Below, one piece after another: positions 1 through 10,692 of a stretch of DNA of 64,000 nt. Location of the stretch: NCBI GenBank assembly GCA_014526335.1, contig JACTAT010000012.1, positions 1,211,318 to 1,275,317 on the forward strand, given 5' to 3'. Within the stretch, counting starts at the first letter, position 1, and every line of letters starts with the position of its first letter. The DNA comes from Chrysaora quinquecirrha (Eukaryota > Cnidaria > Scyphozoa > Semaeostomeae > Pelagiidae). The notes below the pieces were generated by a model. It saw nothing but the letters and a program-made list of their open reading frames with translations. It was not told the DNA's origin and made no database searches. Made by a program: the position numbers and the translations under genes.

Positions 1-1060
1 AGGGCAGCGAATTTTTGCTATTGGAGAGGGGAAACGCCTGGCAGAGATATAGCGGATGTTAGAATCGCCAATCAGGACATTCTCTTGTTCGAATGACCTT
101 ATTTGATTTGGTGGACTTTGGTTTGATAATGGGGATTCGTTTGTTGCATTACTTTGTTGTAATTGGTTTGATTTAGTTTGAGGTACTTGAGATGTGGGTT
201 TTTGATTCCATGGATGATTCATTGATGTTGGATGTTTTGGTTTAGTTGATGCTAGGTATCTTGGCGGTGGAGGTGGCTGCGTAGGTGCAGTAGTTGCAGG
301 AAAGTTGTCGATCGAATTATATATTTCTGGAATAGAAATCTGGGGGGTTGAAGGTGACGATTGTGAAATTGCATAATCAACTTCTTTCGAGATGTTTCTG
401 GTTATTTTATGCTCCAGATTTGCGACATCTGAGTTGACATCTTTGCGCAATTTTTCAAGCATGGCTTTTGTTTCTTTTTCAAACGTTTCATACCTGTATG
501 TTACCTCGTTTATTGTGCTTTGTTGGGCAGAAATGGCATTCTCTAATTTTTTTTGCTTTTTAATGATATCATCTACGTTTTCTGATAGACCTTTGTTGCT
601 CTCTTCGATAGAGAAACAACGTGTCTGGCATTCTTTCAATTGAGCGTCCATTGACTCGATTTTTTTAATTGAGGGCATGACTGCATCAAATTTGAATTTC
701 AAATCCTTCATGGATTGCTGCAATTCGGTGAACATGGAAAGAATTTTTTGTTGCCAGGTGCTTTCTTGGATGTGTTGCAAGCTGTCATTAACCTCCGTGG
801 TAACATTGTCTTCCAAAACGATTGGAATCTCTAATTCTTCAGAAATAGAGATGTTGACAGGCTCTTCCGTGTTGAGATCAAGGTTGACTTCGTTCGAGTC
901 ATTATGGAAGATTATTTCGATTAAACTTACATGCGAAGGTTCTTGATTTTCTTCGTCAATTGCCTTAAGAATATCGTAATAGAACTTAATAAAGTTCAAT
1001 AGGTGTTCAGGATTGCCTTGCACCAGGATTTTTCTTTTGGCTGAGAATAATTGTATGCAC
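1..1060 (-). CDS. Partial CR1-like LINE ORF1: coiled coil followed by start of SGNH esterase
   Basis: An open frame on the minus strand runs without a stop from about 1060 to base 1 and leaves the window, so the C-terminus is missing. It starts near NRLCIQLFSAKRKILVQGN, passes an acidic stretch, then a Lys/Glu-rich region likely to form a coiled coil, then a Pro/Gln/Ser-rich linker. It ends in VLIGDSNIRYISARRF, which fits block I (GDS) of SGNH/GDSL hydrolases. ORF1 proteins of CR1-group non-LTR retrotransposons are known to carry an esterase of this kind, so I read this as a CR1-like ORF1; a host gene with an SGNH domain is the alternative. No start codon is clear, because the 5' side runs into the ATT microsatellite at 1078-1197. 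Confidence 0.5.
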
Positions 1061-1076
1061 AGTCTATTATTACAAA

Positions 1077-1077
<1 letters not shown>

Positions 1078-1130
<53 letters not shown>

Positions 1131-1197
1131 ATTATTATTATTATTATTATTATTATTACAGTCTATTATTATTATTATTAGTCTATTATTATTACAA
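1078..1197. repeat. (ATT/AAT)n microsatellite
   Basis: About 120 bp of nearly pure ATT repeats with two short interruptions (AGTCTATT). Poly-Tyr and poly-Asn open frames here are products of the repeat, not genes. It abuts the 5' end of the ORF1 fragment. Confidence 0.95.
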
Positions 1198-2342
1198 AGA
1201 AGGAAGTTTACTTTGCTTACAAAAGTAATTGCATGTGTATAAAAAATGCCTGCCCAAAAAAATTTTTCCACTGAGGTCACGGAGCCCTGGGCACTCGAAA
1301 TCTCGGCTTCGGCGGGAAAATGTTATATCTAATAATTTCATCGACTTGAAATTTAAGTAAAAGACTCCATTATTCAAACTTTGATGAAGTATTATTCAAG
1401 AAAACTACGAGGTAGAGATTTAGTATATTTAAGAAAAAAATTTAAACAGTACAGCGATCAAATGCAAAATTGTTTTAAACTATTTTAAACTATCTAGACT
1501 ATTTTTCTCTCAAGATGAAGCCGAGGATGAAGCAGCAAAACTTTTATTTTATGGAAAAACTTTGGCTGAAATTTTGACTTCCAAATGAGAAAACAGATAA
1601 AAGTACCGATTTTCAGGCGAATGAATCTTTTCAGGAACAAAATGATCAAGTTGGAAAGAACTAAGGAACTATCTGAAAATTATCTGGAGATGTTTTGCTT
1701 TCTAATCGACGACACGAAAATGCTCGGCAACTGAGTGAAACATTGGAATTTAACTTTTCCGTTGTACTACTTTTGTTAAAGGTTTCTGCTGAAACTAGCA
1801 AATTTACTGTTCCAATAAATGTATTAGTACCCAAATATTTTCATACAAAAAAACAATTTTGAATTCACCAACCTGAAATCTCATCTTGGGAACATTAAAA
1901 ATCTGTTTCCTCGGTTCTGAAGAGCATAACTAATGCAGCATCACACAGGTTTTTAATGGGGTTAGACTTGTTTAACCCTAGTTAGTGACTATAACAAGAC
2001 GGGTTGTCCCGCGACTCGTGCGGTAGCTCGATGTTACAAGTCTTCCGCCTTGTGTTTTCTCTGCAAGTTAGCTTTGCTGAAAGATTGGAAAGTTTGAGAA
2101 ACAGATAATCATGTGTTGGCATCACAGCTTTTCCCGCCCTCCCTTTGCTCCCTCTTTCTCTTTCGCTTTGCTATTTTCCTTCCGACAGAACTTTTTCCTC
2201 TGTTGGACAAGGTGCATTGCCCGGAAACCATGTTTCCCATAGCCAATCACCTGACCGTAAGGGGTCTATTGTGCAGGCAAACAGGGCAGTGCACAAAAAT
2301 GCCCAATTTTCCTGCTTCGCCCGGGGTTATAGGAATTAAAAA
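1198..2342. other. Intergenic DNA, no recognisable gene
   Basis: AT-rich sequence between the LINE ORF1 fragment and the Penelope-like element. Short open frames show no family motifs and no splice signals that join them. Confidence 0.5.
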
Positions 2343-4069
2343 AGAACAGCACAATTTTTAAAAAAGATTCAGTACCATGAAGAGAGAGACAATTTTACGA
2401 CGTTTCGGGCATTACCCTTTTCAAGTAACGGTTAAATTTAAAATAGCAAATATATGTAATTTGAGAAAAAATTGAAAACGAGGCAAAATAAAGATTTACA
2501 GGAAAAATAAATAAACAAATACTGTGCGTGGATCTATAAAAACGAGAACTGTTTATTAAGTCCCTGAGGATTTAGTGTACCTAGTTTATGAATTATTTTC
2601 TTCTCTAAAGTTTTCCTTGCTCTAGAATCTGATGGTGCATGTGTAAGGGCTTGAACTTTCATGTCGTTGATGGAGTGGTTTAGGGAGTTGAAGTGTTTGG
2701 AGATGTTGATGTCGGCGTCGTCTAGGTGATTCTGTTGGAGGTATATCTTATTTTTACATTTCTGAGATGTTCACCAAAGCGGTTATTCAACTGACGGGAT
2801 GTTTCACCAATGTAGAGGATGTTGCATTTTGAACAGCGAATACAATAGATAAGACAGGAAGAGGAACAGATAAAGTGTTGTCGAACAGTGAAATTAGAGG
2901 AACCAGAAGAGGACTTGATGGATTTGTTGTTGTCGATGTGGGAGCAGGTGTTACAATTGCCATGGTTACAGGGAGAGGAGCCAGGTTGCTGGGCTGATGG
3001 AAGGTTGGATTTGACTAGGAGGTCTCGAAGATTGGTGTCACGACGGTAGGCCAGAAGAGGTTTTTCTTTGAATATATTTGAGGTTTCGGGAGATTGAGTA
3101 AGGATGTTGTAATTCTGCATTATGATGTTGCGGACTTGACGGTATAGTGGGTGGTAGGTTAAGGTAAGTGGAATACGGTTAGTGCTTTGATTATTTCGTT
3201 GTTGGTACAGAGCGTCGTGGCGTGAAATATCAAAAACTTTGGTGAGAGCATTTTTTATTATATTGTCAGGATAACCGGAATTGAGGAAAAAATTGTGCAT
3301 TTCTTGAGCTTTGGATTTGAAATCATGATCATCAGAGCATAAACGGCGGAGGCGAAGGAATTGGGATAGAGGTATAGAGTTCTTGCATTTTGGTGGGTGT
3401 GATGATTTATAATCGAGGTAGCGATGGGCATCGGTTTCTTTGTAATAAATGGACGTGTTGAGATGGTCATCAGAAATGGACAGGTTGATATCGAGGAAGG
3501 ACAGGCCGCATTGAGTTATGTTGACGGTGAATTGCAAGGCAGGGTGGAAGTTGGACACAAAATCAATAAATCTTTGAAGTTGTTGAAGCGGCAGGGAAGA
3601 TGCACCAACGACATCGTCGATGTATCGTAGTAGCAGATCGGGAAAAGGACCGGTATACGACTGGGAGATTAGATATTCTTGATATCCAACAAACAGGCAG
3701 GCATAGCTGGGACCGAGTTTACTACCCATAGCAACTCCTCCAACTTGAACAAAATATTGCGAGTCGAAGAGGAAGCCGTTGGTAGTAAGAACCAATTCAG
3801 CAAGGCGAAGAAGGGTAGATGTTGGGGGGTCTTGTGAAGGTCTGAGATCCAGAAAATGTTTGAGTGCGACGAGACCATCAGTATTTGGAATAACAGTGTA
3901 GAGTGATTTGACGTCCATTGTAAAGAGGTATCTTTCGGAGCCTTGGAAATGGAAGTTGTCGAATATGCGTAGGGCGTCGGATGTGTCTTTAACAGGGTAA
4001 TGCCCGAAACGTCGTAAAATTGTCTCTCTCTTCATGGTACTGAATCTTTTTTAAAAATTGTGCTGTTCT
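2343..4069 (-). mobile_element. Penelope-like retroelement, 5'-truncated, with 76 bp inverted terminal repeats
   Basis: Bases 2343-2418 and 3994-4069 are perfect reverse complements over 76 bp (outer end AGAACAGCACAATTTTTAAA). They enclose a reverse transcriptase with a C-terminal GIY-YIG nuclease on the minus strand. Penelope-like elements are known for terminal repeats in inverted or direct order and for 5' truncation, which fits this layout. The inverted repeat supplies the first codons of the open frame, so that ATG is not the original start. The identical arms suggest a recent insertion or a structural constraint. Confidence 0.85.
2534..4035 (-). pseudogene. Penelope-like reverse transcriptase with GIY-YIG endonuclease, truncated and frameshifted
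   Basis: The minus frame from 4035 shows RT motif A (TMDVKSLYTVIP), a middle block with GGVAMGSKLGP and the catalytic RYIDDVV. It then shows a Cys/His-rich linker (CNHGNCNTC) and the nuclease core LIYCIRCSKCNILYIGETSRQ with the following R and H residues. This order is diagnostic of endonuclease-bearing Penelope-like elements. The RT N-terminus before motif A is absent. Near 2750 a one-base loss in an A-run ends the frame at 2722. The next frame continues as NKIYLQQNHLDDADINISKH and on to a stop at 2534-2536, giving the normal nuclease C-terminus. The gene is inactive as it stands. Confidence 0.85.
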
Positions 4070-4110
4070 ATTCATTCTTAAGTACCACACGCTACACCTT
4101 TATATTATTT

Positions 4111-4264
4111 ACTGCTTCAATGTTTTTCACTATTTTCCACAAAAAGCAACAAATAAGTCGTTATGTTTATTGCTTTTTATCAAGACAATATTTTGCTCAA
4201 AATCTGGAAGGCACTGCTTCAATGTCTTTCACTATTTTCCACAAAAAGCAACAAATAAGTCGTT
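4111..4264. repeat. Pair of about 52 bp direct repeats
   Basis: 4111-4162 and 4213-4264 share ACTGCTTCAATG, then TTTCACTATTTTCCAC and AAAAAGCAACAAATAAGTCG, with one clear mismatch. They lie just outside the right arm of the Penelope-like element. Confidence 0.8.
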
Positions 4265-5860
4265 TAACTTTTATTCTAAATAAAAGTCAATGAAATTGTG
4301 AACATTTTCCCGCCTAAATCAAGTTGGGCGAAGCCCCTGAGCCGTCATGGCTTTGTTATGTAAATTTTTTATTTTGGGCCTACGGCTACTCTTGGCCGCC
4401 ATTTTAGGTCAACCGTTGCAATACTTTTGTCCCCTAAGTGTAAAAGTGCTCCTAGTTTGTTTTTGTGAAAGCTGTGGCCGAAAGTCGCTTGAATCTTTGA
4501 CATGAAATCGAGAAAAAGGTGGGAGAAGATGATTAACCAATCAGCGATGGCTCCAGAAAGTTGGAGTCGCTGTCCACTTTTTCAGCTGAAAGATTATGAG
4601 TCCCACTCTGAGCAAACAGCTATATGGTTGTTGTTGTTGTTGCAGCTGTTTGCGACGAGTGGGACTCAGGTAATCAGTCTAAAGCAAGTCTACTGTTTGC
4701 ACAGCACCGTTGATTTCACAAAACCGCAAACGAGGACAGCCTCATTTTGTCAAGAAACAAAAAACATGGCCGTTTACTAAACTAGGCCTTGCAAATTCGA
4801 GCCAAGAAGCAGAGAAGATCAGGTATGATTTTAATCGAGAGGAAACAAACACCTCGTTTCCTAACACCCATGGTTCCGGCCACAAAATCTGCCAAAATAC
4901 AGGCATAAAAACATGTAGATTCCGAAAGCAGATGTTCTTAGAAAGGAAATGCAAAGAATTCGATTGATAACTGCAAGGCAAGATTCAATATCTCATGTAG
5001 CATCATTTTTTGGTTTTTATAGATGTTTTTTGCATAGTTTTCGGCCTATTTTGGTGCGAAATTTTGAAGAAACTGCGACGTCACTTAAAGTTACTGTTAT
5101 TTGAACAGCCAATCGAATTGCGAATAGACAAGGCCGATACCAGGGTCGAATATGGACAGCGGAGTTTTACGTAGAGGCCTATTCACCCTGGGGACGAGGT
5201 TGAATTGCGGGTTGAAATCGCTAAATCAACTAATCAGAATGCTTATTTCGAAATGCTGCTCTCTGATTGGTGCACCAATTTTTTGGTGCGGGCTGCCACT
5301 TTCAGATGATAAAAGGAAACAAGTCCTTGACTGAAGCGAACAACAACAACATCAATTCAATTCAATGTGAGCGAAAGTTAGGGACTTGGGAAACAAGTCT
5401 AAGACACACACACACACACAAGTTTACAAATTTCCAGTTTCTTCAAGAATATTATACTGCTACGCTGACGCTTCGCGCTGCTCCGCAGCAATCAGATATT
5501 TTTGCTTTTTGGCCTATTATTTCTCGATATTTTGATTTGGAAGTGATTATCCAAAGTCAGGGAGCATTTGTTGTCCTCTGGGCTGAGGGCTAGTCTATGT
5601 AAGATGACTGACTGGCGAGAATTTTTTAGGTCGAAAAATTCACCGTTTTGTATTGCAGTGATAAATGAAGCAGGAATGTCATGATTGTCCCCAAAATCAG
5701 CCTCCTGTACAGCATCCCTTTACTCTTTGTCACATCTGTTCCATATCCATATCATTACATCTGAGCAAATACTCTAGTACGAGGAGAATTTTTTGCTTGA
5801 AGAATAATCTTAAAAAGCTAGTCTTGTAAGTTTGTAACTAGTTTTTGCTGTGATTATATA
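4265..5860. other. Intergenic DNA with a short inverted repeat and a CA run
   Basis: No gene seen. 4597-4672 holds an imperfect inverted repeat of about 24 bp (GAGTCCCACTC...AAACAGCT and its complement) around a TTG-rich loop, possibly a MITE remnant. A short (AC)n run lies near 5405. Confidence 0.4.
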
Positions 5861-6322
5861 TTTCGATTATCCGGAATTTTGGATTATCCGCACACATTTT
5901 GAATATCTCGTGTCCCGAGTAGGCCGGACAATCGAGTAACCACTGTACCTCAAAAACCCGCGTATAAGGAATCAACTTATAAGAAAGTGCAGGCATTTTT
6001 CTCTAAAAATGCCATGATATGAACTGTGGAAATGATCATATTTTTGGTATCTTGAGACAACGATGTTTTATCTTGAAAATGAAGAAGTTTTATATTTAAT
6101 TAAAGACAAGACTATACCTTCATATTGTTAGTGAAAGAAAAAGAAAAAATATTGCCAACCTATGAAAATATAAAGTTAAATCAGATGTCAATTATCAAAT
6201 ATGACTGTAGTACCTATATATCTCGCATTTCAATAGTTTGGTGATTTTTGGTTGAACATTTTGACGGATCGGATAACCGAAATCCGGATATACGAAGGCC
6301 AGATAATCGAATAACTACTGTA
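5850..6322. repeat. Two pogo/Tigger-like terminal motifs in direct order
   Basis: On the minus strand 5922-5947 reads TACAGTGGTTACTCGATTGT and 6298-6322 reads TACAGTAGTTATTCGATTAT. Both are followed inward by ATCCGG-containing sequence. CAGTNGTTNNTCGATTATCNGG ends are typical of pogo/Tigger elements. Because both face the same way, these look like ends of two different copies rather than one intact element. No transposase is seen. Confidence 0.4.
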
Positions 6323-6738
6323 CAAGACAATCTGTGGTATGTGAAAAGGCAGCCTATGTAGCTACACAAAAAGCAGGAAACAAGTCGCCACAATTTTCGT
6401 TCATTTCGTATGACTGCCAATCCGCACGAACTTCACGACAGGAAACAATAGGCCGTTCTGTGTTTAGTATATATTGTCCTGCAAAGAACAAAATCAGTTA
6501 TAATTTGCAAAGCACATTGGTTCAGATTATAGTAAATGACTCGGCTGGTTGTAAGTAGCCTGCTATCATTTCTAACGTGTGGCTCTCTATTGCAAACGCA
6601 AGCCTTAAATTTATAATTTTTCGTCTTGGTGAAAGTGAATTCGTTAAATTTCAGGTTTTTTCGTGTCGAAAGCGTTTCTTGACAAACCTAAAGAAAGGAG
6701 TGTAAATTCTACCTTGTTAAAATTTGTTTTCTTGGTTT

Positions 6739-6890
6739 TTAATCAAGTGATTTGATGAATTCTGTGGCAGATACCTTGTAGCTGTAATAAGTAACAAATT
6801 TTGCTGCTCGATCTTGCAGATTGTGTAAGGATTGCAATAATGTTTTTCCACACCACACAGTGGCAGAAATTTGGCTCCATATGTGTTCAA
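6739..6890 (-). pseudogene. LINE reverse-transcriptase C-terminal fragment
   Basis: The minus frame reads VWCGKTLLQSLHNLQDRAAK then FVTYYSYKVSATEFIKSLD. This matches the thumb-side region that follows the RT core in invertebrate CR1/RTE-like LINEs (CGKTL, LQxLQxRAAR, Y..SATxxLKSL). Upstream and downstream sequence is not alignable by eye, so it is a short dead remnant. Confidence 0.55.
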
Positions 6891-7019
6891 TTGAATTTTC
6901 GAAGCATCTATAGGGACGAACTTTTATGCATATGTCAAGAGTCCTAGCATTAAGGGAGATTATCTTCATATTACGACTCCTAACTATTACAGATTGGAAC
7001 GACTTTAATTTTTGCACGG

Positions 7020-10000
7020 CCAGTAACCCATGATGGGGTCTCTAATTCTCTAATTCATTGTCTGCACACATTTAGGTCTGATCCGGAGCCTAATCATTGC
7101 TAGACTCTTGACGAAATTGCTTTACAGTCTGTTTTCTGTTGTCACGATTCTGCATAAGTCCTGTCCTGGCAAAATACTTGGGCTTCTCTGAGAAAAGAGG
7201 ACACTAAAAGAATATTGTCCACCGCAGGGAAAACAATTGTCAAACACCAAAAACAAAGAAAGTAATTGACATGTGGTGATAAAAAAATGAAATTCTTATC
7301 ACTGTTGTGCATTGGGCTTGGGAATTCGGCCGGATACGCTGATATCAAAAAGGTGAAAGAACAAAAAGAAAAAGTACTAATGATGATGCTAGTCAGCGCA
7401 TTTTCCTACAAAATAGAATGGATCAAGCTAATTGGGACATTAAAAACATCTGCAGATGAGTAGGTCCTATTCCTTCCCTAGTAGTGAGCGCCAAAATCGC
7501 ACAATTTCCCCAGTAGTTTTGCCGCTTTTCAATTACCAAACCAACTGGAAGTTTTTTCGAAGTGGCAATGGCTTCTTTAGTTAGCTACATTATGTATTCA
7601 AGACATCGGCAGTATTGGTAAATACAATGTTTTGTCTGAACTTCGTACAAGAAAATAATGCTACTTCCTATTGAATTTGACTTTTGCCGTTTCTCGTTTG
7701 GAGCAACTGGGACATACTTTTAAAAGCAATGCAATTTACCGCAGCGTAGACCCGTTCGCTTCTTTCGGTTACTACCCTTTTGCACATTTTCCTCAGTAGT
7801 GCAAATTTCTTAAAAAATGCCCTGCAGATGACTGTGACATTTAAATTGGTTATACAAACCTGAAAGTATATTTAGATAATAATTTATCTTTTAGAAGCAC
7901 CGAAGACTCTCAGCAACTGACTGCTTATTTGTGATTTTGTGATGTTTATCATGCAAAATCCTAAGTAAAAACTATGAAGTGCAACGTCTGAAAATCTAAT
8001 TTTTCTGATCAGCTCAACTTTGGGTGTTTTTTCTTTGGCTCAAACTGATCAAATAGACATGATCCATCAACTTCCATGCACGCAAATGTTTGCATACTTG
8101 TAAAGAAGACGGCCTTATGGAGACCTGGTGAAAGTTTAATTTCTATTATTTTTCATATATAGTTTTGACACTATATTGATTGTTATGTGCTGAGTCCATC
8201 TTCCTCTTTTCAGTTAGAAGGGGAAAAAAGGACTGAACACCAGAAAGGAGAACCTAACCTGAGAAATTCGTTTAAAGCTATGAGTTTATATGAGGAGCAA
8301 GGAATGACTTTTTAATAATTTAGATTCATAATCCCTTTTAGCTGGAAGTCTTTCAAGGTAGTGGTCAGAGATTGGCAAGGGCTAGTCTCTCTACTAAATT
8401 GTGAAATCAGTTTTGTCTCCTTTCTGTGGAGGAAGCGTTGAGAAACCCGTGCATGGCTTTTAGGTGTGATATCCGCACGATTCTGCCAACCATTTGGAAG
8501 GTGGGCCAAGGCTCCTGGTCTTTCCGTACTTGCTGCATTCTTTGAGGTACGTAAATGGGGCAAACCCTTCTTTAATGCGTGTCACTTATCCCTGTTGAAT
8601 AACTGCAAAAAGCATGGTTAGAGCGGGCAAGGGCTAGTCTCTATACTAAAGCATGTTATAATATAAATTGTTCATCTGTATTTATCTTTTAAGCATCAAA
8701 ATTTATTCGTTTACAAATGAATATCTCTGAACATATGCACACATGCTCTGCTTTTGTCAAACATGCAAAATATTGAATTCAACGGAGCAAATAAACAGGG
8801 ACTTTGCATTAATGCACAAGCTTCTTATGTTTAAATTATAGCATTGAAGTTAACTAGTGATGAGTGAGTTGCAGATGAAAAATTGATGAGTGACATTAGC
8901 AATACTTGATTCGCGCACAAAAATATATCTGTAGGTTTTAAAAAAACTTTTTTCACATCGAGAGTTCAGTTCAATGAAAATAGCTTGTTTGGACTCTACC
9001 ATTCCCGTGTCTGTTCTGTATGTACAAAGGAATATGAAGTGGAATTTGGCCTAATATCGAAATTGACTGTTACCCTTGCATGGCACTGAATTCTTTTCAA
9101 CCTCACAAAAGTTCTCTCTCTTAAATGTGGCAGATTAGAGCATCATTATTTAACAATTAGCATCTGAATACCAACAGTTCATTCAGTGTTGCAGCATTGA
9201 ACCGTTACTGCCAAGCCAAACTAATGGTTACATTGGGAAATTCCAGGCCTCGTGGGATCATTTAGCATTATTAGGAGACGAGGCTGTAGCAAGAAAGAAT
9301 ACGAAAACGAAAAAGCAAACCCGGCAAAACCCCTAGCATCCCATAGACTATGAAGAAACCAAAAATTTCACCCCAAAAATGCCAACTTTGGTCCTTTTTT
9401 GCTTCAGTCAATTAAACTTCCTTTTTTTGTAGAACAGGTGACAAAAATAATCTACCATGAATATTGGGGCTCGCAACCCGTTCGCATATCACTGGTCACA
9501 TTATTCATATTTCGATTTAAATACTGAATACCTCTATTAAAAGAAGCGTTTATCAAGCCGAGAAAACAGTTTCCTAAATATAATGATTTCTAGAAATAGT
9601 CATGAGATATTTGACATATTTGATGTTTTTCCTTTATTTCAATATAACATACAAAATTGCTTCTAGGTCTATTCTACAATAGCACTGACAGCTGCCAATC
9701 AACGTCATTTCTGAGCATAGGTTGTGTAAGTGGCGGCAAATCTGTTAAAAGAAAAAGTATCTGTATTTAATTCAAATGCAATTTTGAAAAAATAAGTTTT
9801 AATACTAGTTTAAAATGCCTTTATAATGGCGGCAAAGAGATGCATAAATGCTTTTTCGTGAATTTTTGTGACTTGTTAATACGTCAAAGGAATTACAATG
9901 GTAGGTCGCGCCTTTTTCGTCGACTCGACTAGTGGAATGAAGAAATAAATCACAACTGACCAAAAGTGAAAAATTAAAATAGTGGCGTGTTCCTTCTCGT

Positions 10001-10210
10001 CTACTTCAGGCCCGAGGATACACTAGTTCAGTATGCACTCGCTAACGTAGTAAGCGTTTGTGGTTTGAGGGGGCTTTAAACCAACTGTTGTGATGAGTAT
10101 CGCTATTTGTCAAATTCCAAAGAAGGGGAAAGAGAAAGACAATGAGTTAGCCAATGCAATAGGTTCAGCGAAGTAATCTTTCTTGATTTAGTATGTGGTC
10201 TATAGACTGT
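7020..10210. other. Intergenic DNA
   Basis: AT-rich with no convincing coding exon on either strand. A 25 bp direct repeat (GGCAAGGGCTAGTCTCT then TACTAAA) occurs at 8374-8398 and 8626-8650, about 250 bp apart. Confidence 0.4.
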
Positions 10211-10652
10211 TTCATAGAGGTCTGGATCGGCGTGACACTTTTCTGGAAAATGGTAGACATGTTGATTAAGGGGGAATCCTTTCCACGTGCAACGACCGGA
10301 ATCGCAGTCGTGTCAGAAGAGATTTTGCAGCAAATTTTGCTTCAAATTCACGTTTAATGGAAGTTAAAGCGAAAGAAAGGATTCCAGTCCAAGTTTATCT
10401 GCTCTAGGGGGCATCTAATCAAGTATTTTCCTTCTGTGAGTTACTTGCATCTTGTTTCCGGAATTTCTAGAGATATTTTCAGCATTTACTGTCAAACAAT
10501 CTTATTCTTCCATTATTCATGAATAAAAAGTAAAATCTGCATTACCACTCCTAAAGCGTCTTCAATGAAGATCGGTGCACATGGAGAGGATTCCCTTACG
10601 ATATCTTCCATTTTCCAGAAAAATGTTGCGCGGACCCAGACCTCTTTGAAAA
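10211..10652. mobile_element. MITE, family A, copy 1
   Basis: The ends are inverted repeats of about 45 bp: TTCATAGAGGTCTGG...TTTTCTGGAAAATGG on the left, and on the right the complement of TTTTTCAAAGAGGTCTGGG and TTTTTCTGGAAAATGG. Length is about 440 bp with no coding potential. The same ends occur at 27986-28412, which shows this is a repeat family. Confidence 0.75.
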
Positions 10653-10692
10653 ATTCTATTGTGGATTACGAGCTTACAAAATTCTGGAAACT

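Noticed and set aside
996..1280. Poly-Asn and poly-Tyr open frames on both strands
   Set aside because: Products of the ATT microsatellite; no conserved flanks.
3258..3878. Extra frames on both strands within the Penelope-like element
   Set aside because: Shadows of the RT frame.
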